35,817 nt of DNA, from NCBI GenBank assembly GCA_964542745.1, contig CAZIVR010000027.1, forward strand, positions 1-35,817, in the 5' to 3' direction. The stretch comes from DATKAB01 sp964542745 (GTDB lineage: Bacteria > Eisenbacteria > RBG-16-71-46). The notes below the pieces were generated by a model. It did not search any database and was not told the DNA's origin. It worked only from the letters and a program-made list of their open reading frames with translations. Both the position numbers and the translations under genes were made by a program. Position 1 is the stretch's first letter, and every line of letters begins with the position of its first letter. Shown one piece after another: positions 8,628-17,693 of the stretch.

Positions 8628-9446
8628 ATGACGCCCGTCCACGGCATCTGGCTCCTCGACCTGCTCGACATCCTGCTGGTCGCGGCGCTCTTCTACCGGC
8701 TGCTGATCCTGGTGAAGGGCACGCGCTCGGCTCAGATGTACGTCGGGCTGCTCGTCATCGCCGTGATCGGGCTCGCCGCGCGCCAGCTCGACCTGATCGC
8801 GATCAAGTGGATCACCGACAGCCTGAAGACGGTGTGGCTGATCGCGTTCGTGATCCTGTTCCAGCCCGAGCTGCGCCACGCGCTCTCCCAGTTCGGCCGC
8901 ACCCGCTACTTCCGCTCGTTCCTGCGCGGGGACAGCTACGGCGTGCTGGGCGAGGTGGTGCGCGGGGTCGAGACGCTCTCCGAGCGCCGCCAGGGCGCGC
9001 TGGTCGTGATCGAGCGCAACGTGGGCCTGAGGAACTTCGTCGAGACCGGCACGCGGCTCGATGCCAAGGTCTCGGCCGAACTGCTGGTCACGCTGTTCAG
9101 CCCCAATTCGCCGCTCCACGACGGCGCCATCATCCTGCGCGAGGACACCGTGGTCTCGGCCGGGTGCATCCTGCCGCTGTCCTCGAACCCGCGCACGCCG
9201 GGGGCGCTCGGCACCCGCCACCGCGCCGCGCTCGGCCTCTCCGAGGAGTCGGACGCCGCGGTGATCGTGGTGAGCGAGCAGACCGGCGACATCTCGGTGG
9301 CCTATCGCGGCCAGCTCCGGCAGCGGCTCGACGAGGGGGCGCTGCGCAGCGAGCTTTCGCGCATCTTCCGCATCCGGCCCGAGGACGAGGAGCCCGAGGG
9401 CCGCGAGCCGGGCGCCGAATCGGGCACCGAGAAGGCGGCGGGGTAG
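8628..9446 (+). CDS. cdaA: Diadenylate cyclase, membrane-bound CdaA/DacA type
   Basis: Makes the second messenger cyclic di-AMP from two ATP; c-di-AMP controls potassium and osmolyte transport and cell-wall homeostasis. The 272-residue protein has the CdaA layout: three N-terminal transmembrane helices (about 10-30, 36-52, 66-80), a short linker, and a DAC domain with the catalytic DGA motif (165-167, in SPLHDGAIIL) and RHR motif (197-199, in GTRHRAALG). The C-terminus is an acidic tail (EDEEPEGREPG...). The usual partner gene cdaR/ybbR does not follow; a tRNA promoter comes next. The ATG at 8628 leaves a complete first helix. Confidence 0.95.
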   Translation: MTPVHGIWLLDLLDILLVAALFYRLLILVKGTRSAQMYVGLLVIAVIGLAARQLDLIAIKWITDSLKTVWLIAFVILFQPELRHALSQFGRTRYFRSFLRGDSYGVLGEVVRGVETLSERRQGALVVIERNVGLRNFVETGTRLDAKVSAELLVTLFSPNSPLHDGAIILREDTVVSAGCILPLSSNPRTPGALGTRHRAALGLSEESDAAVIVVSEQTGDISVAYRGQLRQRLDEGALRSELSRIFRIRPEDEEPEGREPGAESGTEKAAG

Positions 9447-9515
9447 GCCCGGCGCGGGGCTCCGCGCGCGGCTCCGAGCGGCGCTGCGCGGGCCCGCTGC
9501 CGCGGGAGCGCGGTC

Positions 9516-9544
9516 TTGACTCCCCCGCGGGCGCCCCCTAATTT
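9516..9544 (+). promoter_or_regulatory. Promoter of the tRNA-tilS-hpt-ftsH unit
   Basis: TTGACT (9516-9521) and TAATTT (9539-9544) are separated by exactly 17 nt, matching the housekeeping-sigma consensus at five and four of six positions. Transcription would start near 9551, about 38 nt before the mature tRNA 5' end. No other clear promoter or terminator lies between here and the end of ftsH. Confidence 0.75.
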
Positions 9545-9588
9545 CCCCGGTTCGCCGCCCCTCCGGGAGGTCGGGCGGCTCCCTTTTC

Positions 9589-9664
9589 GGCGGTGTAGCT
9601 CAGCTGGTAGAGCAGGGGAATCATAATCCCTGTGTCGGGGGTTCGAATCCCTCCGCCGCCACCA
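9589..9664 (+). tRNA. tRNA with CAU anticodon (probably elongator tRNA-Met; tRNA-Ile2 not excluded)
   Basis: A complete 76-nt cloverleaf with encoded CCA. The acceptor stem GGCGGTG pairs with CGCCGCC (one T-G wobble), the D stem is GCTC/GAGC, the anticodon stem GGGGA/TCCCT closes the loop ATCATAA (anticodon CAT), the variable loop is GTGTC, and the T stem GGGGG/CCCTC carries TTCGAAT. The 1-72 G-C pair rules out initiator tRNA. The acceptor stem resembles elongator tRNA-Met, whereas the anticodon stem pattern (G27-U43, A31-U39) resembles tRNA-Ile2, whose C34 becomes lysidine by TilS, encoded only five nt downstream. A32 is unusual, since position 32 is normally a pyrimidine. Confidence 0.93.
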
Positions 9665-9669
9665 ACCTC

Positions 9670-10776
9670 GTGTCCAAGACCCGACCGATTCCGCGCCTTC
9701 GCCGCGTCGAGCCCGTGTTGCGCCGCGCGCTCCGGGGGCCCTGCCGCGTGCCCGCGGGGAGCGCGGTCCTCGTGGCGGTGAGCGGCGGGGCGGATTCGAC
9801 CGCCCTGCTCGCGGCGCTCCACTCGATCGCCCCGGAGTTCGGCCTGAGCCTCCGGGCCGCCCACCTGCACCACGGCCTGCGCGGCGCCGAGGCCGACGCC
9901 GACCTCGAGGCGGTGCGCGCCCTGTGCGCCCGGCTCGGCGTGCCGCTCGCGACCGCGCGCCGCGACGCGAGGCGCGTGCTCGCCGAGCGCGGCTGGAGCG
10001 GCGAAGACGGCCTGCGGCGGCTGCGCCGGGCGTTCCTCGCGGCCGCCGCGCGGCGCGCCGGGGCCGCGGCGATCGCCACCGGCCACACCGCCGACGACCA
10101 GCTCGAGACGCTCCTGCTGCGCCTCGCCCGGGGCGCGGGCCTGCGCGGGCTCGGCGCGATGCGCGAGCGCACCGGGCGCTGGATCAAGCCGCTCCTCGAG
10201 GCGACCCGCGCCGACCTCGAGGCCGACCTCACCCGGGCCGGGCTCGCGTGGCGCGAGGACGCGAGCAACGCCTCGCGCGCCCACGCCCGCAACCGGGTGC
10301 GCCACGACGTGGTGCCGGCCCTGCTCGCGGCCGCGGGCGGCACCCGCCCGGGGCTCGCGCGGCGGGCCGCGCGGAGCGCCGCCGAGGTGCGCGCCGCGGA
10401 GCGGGCGATCGCCTCGCAATGGGGCCGCAGCCTCGGGAGGGTGTCGCGCATCGAAGGCGGCGTGCTGCGGCTTGATTCGAGGGGGGTGGCCCCCTACCCT
10501 TCCGCGGCGCGGCACCTCGCCCTGCGCCTGCTCTGGAGGCGCCTGGCCGGGAACGGAGAGGCGCTCACCCGGCGGCACCTCGACGGGCTGTGCCGCCTGC
10601 TCGACGCGGGGCGCGCCTCGTCGAGCGTCGGCCTTCCGGGTGGCTATCGCGCGGTTCGGGAGTCCCACGACATCGTCATTCTCCCCGGTCCGGCGCCGCG
10701 GTCGCGGCGCCCCGGGGCGCCGTCCACGGAACGCCTGGCGCCACACCCGCCCCACGGAGGAGCGAGCGAGACATGA
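9670..10776 (+). CDS. tilS: tRNA(Ile)-lysidine synthase
   Basis: Converts C34 of tRNA-Ile2(CAU) to lysidine so that it reads AUA and is charged with isoleucine. The 368-residue protein contains the PP-loop VAVSGGADSTALL (about 35-47), the HLHHGLRG segment, TGHTADDQLETLLLRLARG and RNRVRHDVVP, all typical of TilS, plus a C-terminal substrate-binding region. The start is GTG at 9670, only five nt after the tRNA CCA end, so no Shine-Dalgarno is possible outside the tRNA; a GTG at 9715 is an alternative. The stop overlaps the hpt start (ATGA). The order tilS-hpt-ftsH is widely conserved in bacteria. Confidence 0.93.
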   Translation: MSKTRPIPRLRRVEPVLRRALRGPCRVPAGSAVLVAVSGGADSTALLAALHSIAPEFGLSLRAAHLHHGLRGAEADADLEAVRALCARLGVPLATARRDARRVLAERGWSGEDGLRRLRRAFLAAAARRAGAAAIATGHTADDQLETLLLRLARGAGLRGLGAMRERTGRWIKPLLEATRADLEADLTRAGLAWREDASNASRAHARNRVRHDVVPALLAAAGGTRPGLARRAARSAAEVRAAERAIASQWGRSLGRVSRIEGGVLRLDSRGVAPYPSAARHLALRLLWRRLAGNGEALTRRHLDGLCRLLDAGRASSSVGLPGGYRAVRESHDIVILPGPAPRSRRPGAPSTERLAPHPPHGGASET

Positions 10777-11324
10777 GCGACAGCCACCCCGCCGTTCAGG
10801 CCGATCCCACGATCCGCGTGCTGTTCTCGGCCGAGCAGATCCAGGCCCGTGTCCGCGAGATGGGCCTCGAGCTGGCCCGCGAGTACGGCGACAAGAAGCC
10901 CCTGTTCGTCGGGGTCCTCAAGGGCGCCTGCATGTTCCAGTGCGACCTCGCGCGCGCCACTCCCGTGGACCTCGAGATGGACTTCCTCGCGGTGGCGTCG
11001 TACGGCGCCGGGACCGTGTCGAGCGGCACGGTCCGGCTGGTGATGGACCTGCGCACCGACATCGCCGGGCGCCACGTGGTGCTGTGCGAGGGCGTGGTGG
11101 ACTCGGGCCAGAGCGTCCAGTTCATCCTCGACCTGCTGCGCTCGCGCGGCGCGGCCAGCCTCAAGGTGGCCACGCTTCTCGACAAGGTTCCGTGCCGCCG
11201 CATCCCCGTGCCCGTAGACTACGCGGGCTGGAAGATCGGCTCGGAGTTCGTGATCGGCTACGGCATGGACGCGGCCGAGCGCTACCGCAACCTTCCCTAC
11301 GTTGGAGTTCTCCAGGAGGCTTGA
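10773..11324 (+). CDS. hpt: Hypoxanthine-guanine phosphoribosyltransferase
   Basis: Purine salvage enzyme joining hypoxanthine or guanine to PRPP. The 183-residue protein has the expected LKGACMF loop (about 49-55), the SYGAGTVSSG flexible loop and DLRTDIAGRHVVLCEGVVDSG (about 92-112), then a base-binding VDYAGWKIGSEFVIGYGMD region. In the PRPP signature the usual Glu-Asp pair is Glu106-Gly107, so one of the two ribose-binding acidic residues is replaced, while the catalytic Asp110 stays. The ATG overlaps the tilS stop and is preceded by GGAGGAG. ftsH follows after three nt. Confidence 0.93.
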   Translation: MSDSHPAVQADPTIRVLFSAEQIQARVREMGLELAREYGDKKPLFVGVLKGACMFQCDLARATPVDLEMDFLAVASYGAGTVSSGTVRLVMDLRTDIAGRHVVLCEGVVDSGQSVQFILDLLRSRGAASLKVATLLDKVPCRRIPVPVDYAGWKIGSEFVIGYGMDAAERYRNLPYVGVLQEA

Positions 11325-11327
11325 TCC

Positions 11328-13392
<2,065 letters not shown>

Positions 13393-13403
<11 letters not shown>

Positions 13404-13418
13404 GGCGCCGGTTTTCTT
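13393..13418 (+). terminator. Intrinsic terminator overlapping the ftsH stop codon
   Basis: CCGGCGCC and GGCGCCGG form a perfect 8-bp stem whose three-nt loop is TGA, the ftsH stop codon itself (13401-13403). The stem is followed by TTTTCTT. This is a textbook Rho-independent terminator for the tRNA-tilS-hpt-ftsH unit. Confidence 0.85.
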
Positions 13419-13551
13419 GCAGGCTCCTTGCAACTTCCGCGGCGCCCGAAACGTCTAACCGGGCGTCACGTGAATGCGAACGCGTGGCAGGCGACCCACA
13501 CCAGTCGCGAGGTCTTCCAAGCAGGGCGGGGAACGGCAAGGCCCCGCCCGA

Positions 13552-13589
13552 CCTCACCCCCGGGACTAGGCACTCGGGGGTGGGGTTTT
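13552..13589 (+). terminator. Second plus-strand terminator after ftsH
   Basis: CCTCACCCCCG pairs with CGGGGGTGGGG (11 bp, one wobble) across a 12-nt loop and is followed by TTTTC. It lies about 150 nt past the ftsH stop, with no plus-strand gene in between. Confidence 0.7.
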
Positions 13590-13599
13590 CGGTTGGAGC

Positions 13600-13630
13600 A
13601 CGAGTGGCCAGGGAAGGCCGCTCGTTTTTT
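13600..13630 (+). terminator. Third plus-strand terminator after ftsH
   Basis: ACGAGTGGCC pairs with GGCCGCTCGT (10 bp, one T-G wobble) around an AGGGAA loop and runs directly into TTTTTT. It is the strongest U-tract of the series and starts 11 nt after the preceding terminator, making a tandem pair. Confidence 0.75.
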
Positions 13631-13770
13631 CGTGGTTCGGGTGCGGCGCGGCCCGTCCGCGGAGGCAAGACTCGGGGCGCGGGGTTCGACCGTGACGACC
13701 GTGCTCGTCCCGGGATCCACCGCGCCCCTTCAGGCGGCGCCGACCGCTCGCCGCCCGGATCGCGAAAGGT

Positions 13771-14085
13771 TCAGCTCTCGATCCGCACCGCGCTCCGCGC
13801 CGTCGCGCGCGCCGGACTCCCGCGCCGCTTCACGCAGGCGCCCCGCGCTTCGCCCCCGGCGAGGGTCACCGTGGCGCAGCCGCCGCGAGCGGCCGCCGGC
13901 GATCCGAGCCGCTCCCCGACCATGCCGGCGAGGGCCGCCCCCGCCCGCCGGATCTCGAGCGCGTTCTCCCCCGCGAGCCACGAGCGCGCGTCGCGCACCA
14001 CCGCGTGGATCGCGAGCGCCTCCGCGACCGTCATCGCCGCCGCGAACACCGCGACCGCGGCCCATCCGATCCGCTTCCCGCTCAT
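13771..14085 (-). CDS. Small single-pass membrane or exported protein, function unknown
   Basis: A 104-residue protein that I cannot assign. An N-terminal hydrophobic segment (about residues 7-28, WAAVAVFAAAMTVAEALAI) after a KR pair could be a signal anchor or signal peptide. The rest is Ala/Arg-rich with two cysteines (70 and 84) that could pair in the periplasm. The evidence that it is a gene is the ribosome binding site: AAGGAGG five nt before the ATG at 14085, the best in this part of the window. It lies 158 nt downstream of the fadJ-like gene on the same strand and may be transcribed separately. It is not convincingly a pilin, since no prepilin cleavage motif is seen. Confidence 0.65.
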   Translation of the reverse strand: MSGKRIGWAAVAVFAAAMTVAEALAIHAVVRDARSWLAGENALEIRRAGAALAGMVGERLGSPAAARGGCATVTLAGGEARGACVKRRGSPARATARSAVRIES

Positions 14086-14243
14086 GCCGTCCTCCTTCGG
14101 TTCCGCTCCGTCTCCCGGGGGGTTCGCGGGGTAGGACGGCGGATCGCCCCTCAGGGTTGTCGCGCGAAGCGGCCCGGCGGCGGGATTTGTACGGGGCATG
14201 ACCGCCGCCGTTTCGAGCGCGGCGATCGGGCGGACGGGCGCGG

Positions 14244-16409
14244 TCAGGGCTTCGCCGGCCCCGGGACCCCCGTGAAGCTCCCGCCCTCGGCGGCGAGCCG
14301 CACCAGCAGCGGAGCCGGGGCGAATCGCTCGCCCTTCTCGGCGCGCAGCGCCCCGATCCGGCTCTCCACCTGCCGCAGGCCGATCCCGTCGGCGTAGCGC
14401 ATCGGCCCGCCCCGGAACGGCGGGAAGCCGGCGCCGAAGATCATGGCCACGTCCACGGCGTCGGCGTGGTCCACCACGCCGTCCTCCACGCAGCGGGCGC
14501 CTTCGTTGATCATGGCGAGCACCATGCGGCCCGCGAGCGCCTCGCCGCTCGCCGTGCGCGGCCGCCGCTCCAGCCCGATCCAGCCGGGGACGCGCGGATC
14601 CGGTTCGCGCCGCGCCCCGCGCCGCCGGTAGAAGCCGCCGCCGCTCTTGCGGCCGAGGCGCCCGGCGGCGACCAGCCGGTCGAGCGCGGGCGCGGGGCTC
14701 ATGCGGCCCGGAAACGCCGCGTGCAGCACGCCGGCCACCTTCTGCGCCACGTCCAGCCCGACCTCGTCGAGCACCTCGAAGGGACCCATCGGCATGCCGA
14801 AGCGCCGCATCGCGGCGTCCACGTCGCCGACCGCGTAGCCCTCCTCGAGCAGGTGCATCGCCTCGCGCAGGTAGGGCATGAGCAGCCGGTTGACGACGAA
14901 GCCGGGAGCGTCGCGGACCACCACCGGGGTCTTGCCGAGGTCGCGGGCGAAGCGCACGGCGCGCGCCAGCGCCTCGTCCGAGGTGCGCGTTCCCCGCACG
15001 ACCTCGACCAGCGGCATGCGGTGCACCGGGTTGAAGAAGTGGAACCCGAGGAACCGCTCCGGCCGCTCGAGCCCGGCCGCGATCGCGTCCACCGAGAGCG
15101 ACGAGGTGTTGGTGGCGAGCAAGGCGTCGGGGCGCATGCGCACCTCGAGCTCGGCGAACACGCGGCGCTTGACCTCGAGGTCTTCCACCACCGCCTCGAT
15201 CGCGAGGTCGGCGCGCCCGAGGCCGTCGAGGCCGAGGGTGGGCTGGATGCGCGCGAGCTGGGCGTCGCGCTCCCGGGCCGGCGCCCGCCGGCGCCGCCCG
15301 CGTTCGTCCACCAGCGCGCGGATCGCGCGCAGCGCCAGGGTGAGCGCCTCGGGCTTCAGGTCCCGCATCCGGACCGTCACCCCCTGCCGGCTCGCCAGTT
15401 CGGCGATGCCGGCGCCCATCACGCCGGTGCCGATCAGCGAGAGGCGCTCGACCGCCGCCGGCTCCGTCTCGAGGGCCGGCACCGCGGGCGCCTTCTTGGC
15501 GCGCTCCGAGAGCCGGAAGATCCGCACCAGGTTCTTGCACACGGGCCCCACCACCAGCGCCGCGACCTCGGCGGCCTCGAGGCGCAGGGATTCCTCCACC
15601 GGGCGGTCGAAGCCGTGACGCAGCACGCGCAGCGCGGCGCCCGGCGCCGGGTAGTTCCCGCCGGTGCGGGCGCGCGTCATGGCCGCCGCGCGGTCGAGCG
15701 CGAAGGCGCGGCCGATCCCGGTGCCGTCGAGCAGGCGCGCGCCGAACGACCTCGGGCGCCAGCGGTCGCGCTTCGCGGCCGGCGGCCGCCGCGCGATCTC
15801 GGTGACGCGGCGATGGGCCGCCTCCAGCAGCCAGGCCGCGGGCACCGCGCGCGCCACCAGCCCGAGCTTCTCGGCGCGGCGCGCGTCGAGCGAGCGGCCG
15901 GTGAGGATCAGGTCCAGCGCGGCGCTCATGCCGACCAGGCGCGGCAGGCGCGTGGTGCCGCCGAAGCCGGGAACGATCCCGAGCAGCACCTCGGGCAGCC
16001 CGATCTGCGTGCGCGGCTCCTCGGCCGCGACCCGCGAGTCGCAGGCCAGCGCCAGCTCGGTGCCGCCGCCGAGGCAGACGCCGTCGATCGCGGCCACGGT
16101 CGGCACCGGAAGCGCCGCGAGCCGGCCGAAGACGGCGTGGGCGCGCTCCACCATCGCCCGCACCGCGCCCTCCTCGGTGAGCGTCCCGATCGCCTCGACG
16201 TCGGCCCCGGCGATGAAGGAGCCGGCCTTGCCGCTCCGCAGCACGACCCCCGAGGCGACGCGCCCGCCGCCCACCTCGAGCTCGGCCATCGCCTGCTCGA
16301 GCGATGCGAGCGCCTCCTCGTCGAGCACGTTGATGCGCCGGCCGGGATGATCCATGACCAGGTGCGCGATCGCGCCCTCGCCGCGCTCGACCCGGAAGAT
16401 CGCGCTCAT
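14244..16409 (-). CDS. fadJ: Multifunctional fatty-acid oxidation protein (enoyl-CoA hydratase / 3-hydroxyacyl-CoA dehydrogenase)
   Basis: Alpha subunit of the beta-oxidation complex, catalysing hydration of enoyl-CoA and NAD-dependent oxidation of 3-hydroxyacyl-CoA. The 721-residue protein, near the FadJ norm, has a crotonase domain with SGKAGSFIAGADVEAI (about 59-74), GGGTELALACD (catalytic Glu118) and IGLPEVLLGIVPGFGG (Glu140). The dehydrogenase domain starts at about 322 with the NAD fold LIGTGVMGAGIA, then ATNTSSLSV and HFFNPVHRMPLVEVV (catalytic His457), ending in two C-terminal helical domains. The frame stays open upstream through the thiolase gene, but homology starts at the ATG at 16409, which overlaps the thiolase stop (ATGA). 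The thiolase is its expected beta-subunit partner. Confidence 0.94.
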   Translation of the reverse strand: MSAIFRVERGEGAIAHLVMDHPGRRINVLDEEALASLEQAMAELEVGGGRVASGVVLRSGKAGSFIAGADVEAIGTLTEEGAVRAMVERAHAVFGRLAALPVPTVAAIDGVCLGGGTELALACDSRVAAEEPRTQIGLPEVLLGIVPGFGGTTRLPRLVGMSAALDLILTGRSLDARRAEKLGLVARAVPAAWLLEAAHRRVTEIARRPPAAKRDRWRPRSFGARLLDGTGIGRAFALDRAAAMTRARTGGNYPAPGAALRVLRHGFDRPVEESLRLEAAEVAALVVGPVCKNLVRIFRLSERAKKAPAVPALETEPAAVERLSLIGTGVMGAGIAELASRQGVTVRMRDLKPEALTLALRAIRALVDERGRRRRAPARERDAQLARIQPTLGLDGLGRADLAIEAVVEDLEVKRRVFAELEVRMRPDALLATNTSSLSVDAIAAGLERPERFLGFHFFNPVHRMPLVEVVRGTRTSDEALARAVRFARDLGKTPVVVRDAPGFVVNRLLMPYLREAMHLLEEGYAVGDVDAAMRRFGMPMGPFEVLDEVGLDVAQKVAGVLHAAFPGRMSPAPALDRLVAAGRLGRKSGGGFYRRRGARREPDPRVPGWIGLERRPRTASGEALAGRMVLAMINEGARCVEDGVVDHADAVDVAMIFGAGFPPFRGGPMRYADGIGLRQVESRIGALRAEKGERFAPAPLLVRLAAEGGSFTGVPGPAKP

Positions 16410-17686
16410 GGCCGCTCCAGCACGAAGGCGGCGCCCTGGCCGCCGCCCACGCACAGCGCGGCGAGCCCGCGCTTCAGGTTCCGGCGCCGCAGCTCGTGGA
16501 GCAGCGTGAGCAGCAGGCGCGCGCCGCTCGCCCCGACCGGGTGGCCGAGCGCGATCGCGCCGCCGTTCACGTTGAGCTTCTCGGCGGGGATCTCCCCCAG
16601 CGCCTTCGCGCGTCCCAGCTCGGCCCGCGCGAAGGCGTCGGACCTGGACGCCTGCTGGCAGGCCAGCACCTGCGCGGCGAAGGCCTCGTTGATCTCGAAC
16701 AGGTCCATGTCCTCGAGGCCGAGCCCGGCCTTGTCGAGGGCGCGCGCGGCGGCGAACACCGGGCCGAGCCCCATGCGGCTCGGGGCGAGCCCCGCGAACG
16801 CGAACGACCGGACGCGCCCGAGCGGGGCGGGGGTCGCGGCCGCCGCCGCGTCGTCCGCCACCAGCAGCGCCACCGCGCCGTCGGTCACCTGGCACGAGTT
16901 GCCGACCGTGACGGTGCCGTTCTTCCGGTCGAAGTAGGGCGGGAGCTTCGCCAGCGCCTCCGGGGTCTGTCCCTCGCGCGGGCCGACGTCGTCCCTCACC
17001 GCCTCGTAGCCCGGGGCGGGGAACACCGGGACGATCTCCTCGCGCAGCCGCTCGCGGGCGGCGACCGCCCGCACGTGGCTCTGCAGCGCGAAGGCGTCCT
17101 GGGCCTCGCGCGGGATGCGGAACTCGCGCGAGAGCACCTCGGCGGTCTGCCCCATGTTGAGTCCGCACACCGGATCGGTGAGCCCCTCGGCGAGCGCGAT
17201 CCGCGGGGCCAGCATCCCGGGGCGGAATTTCGCCATCACCCCGAGCCGCGCGAGCGGCGACTTCGCCCGCATCAGCCCCTCCAGCCACTCGGCGTACTCG
17301 GGCCGGTAGAGGAGCGGGATCTGGCTCATGGACTCCATGCCGCCCGCCACCACGAGGCGGGCGTCGCCCGCGGCGATGCGGTGGAGCGCGCCCGCCACCG
17401 ACTCCATCCCGGAGGCGCAGTTGCGGTGCACGGTGGCGGCCGGAACCGACTCGGGAACTCCCGCGCGCAGCGCCGTCACGCGCGCGACGTTGGCGGCCTC
17501 GGCGGGCTGCGCGCAGTTGCCGAGCGTCACCTCGTCGAGCGTGGCCGGATCGAGGCCGGATCGCGCCAGCAGCTCGGAGACGGCGACGCGCCCCAGCTCG
17601 TAGGCCGGGACCCGGCGGAACGGCCCGCCGGCCTTGGCGAACGGCGTGCGCACGCCGTCCAGGATCCACCCGGTCACCGCCGTCAC
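16406..17686 (-). CDS. fadI: Acetyl-CoA acyltransferase (3-ketoacyl-CoA thiolase)
   Basis: Catalyses the last step of beta-oxidation, thiolytic cleavage of 3-ketoacyl-CoA. The 426-residue protein has the three thiolase signatures: VHRNCASGMESV with the acyl-accepting Cys90, NVNGGAIALGHPVGASGAR with His382, and LCVGGGQGAAFVLE with Cys412. NEAFAAQVLA is also present. The length and pairing with the FadJ-like protein favour the FadI class, though FadA-type thiolases look similar. The start is GTG at 17686, seven nt after the stop of the TPR gene, and the stop overlaps the downstream start, so the three genes form one operon. Confidence 0.94.
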   Translation of the reverse strand: MTAVTGWILDGVRTPFAKAGGPFRRVPAYELGRVAVSELLARSGLDPATLDEVTLGNCAQPAEAANVARVTALRAGVPESVPAATVHRNCASGMESVAGALHRIAAGDARLVVAGGMESMSQIPLLYRPEYAEWLEGLMRAKSPLARLGVMAKFRPGMLAPRIALAEGLTDPVCGLNMGQTAEVLSREFRIPREAQDAFALQSHVRAVAARERLREEIVPVFPAPGYEAVRDDVGPREGQTPEALAKLPPYFDRKNGTVTVGNSCQVTDGAVALLVADDAAAAATPAPLGRVRSFAFAGLAPSRMGLGPVFAAARALDKAGLGLEDMDLFEINEAFAAQVLACQQASRSDAFARAELGRAKALGEIPAEKLNVNGGAIALGHPVGASGARLLLTLLHELRRRNLKRGLAALCVGGGQGAAFVLERP

Positions 17687-17693
17687 CCCCGCC

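Larger units (their letters stand above)
13404..13770. other. Hairpin-rich gap after ftsH, possible small RNA gene
   Basis: No credible protein gene lies in these 367 bases. After the ftsH terminator comes about 105 nt of unassigned sequence, then a hairpin (GGGCGGGG/CCCCGCCC, 13524-13549) and two intrinsic terminators, all oriented for plus-strand transcription although no plus-strand gene lies between. A small RNA starting after 13419 and ending near 13589 or 13630 would explain this; back-up termination of ftsH is the alternative. I found no convincing promoter. From 13631 to 13770, towards the stop of the minus-strand gene at 13771, I see nothing specific. Confidence 0.4.

Noticed and set aside
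9589..9664. The tRNA as an integration site (attachment site) of a mobile element
   Set aside because: Genes on both sides are core genes in a conserved order, no integrase is visible, and no copy of the tRNA 3' end was noticed downstream in the window.
14200..14227. Hairpin downstream of fadJ as its terminator
   Set aside because: The stem GACCGCCGC/GCGGCGATC has a mismatch and no T-tract on the minus strand. It is too weak to call.
16410..17669. Upstream extension of the FadJ frame through the thiolase gene
   Set aside because: This part is a different frame of the thiolase gene and gives an Arg/Gly-rich sequence without homology. The ATG at 16409 fits FadJ length and overlaps the thiolase stop.
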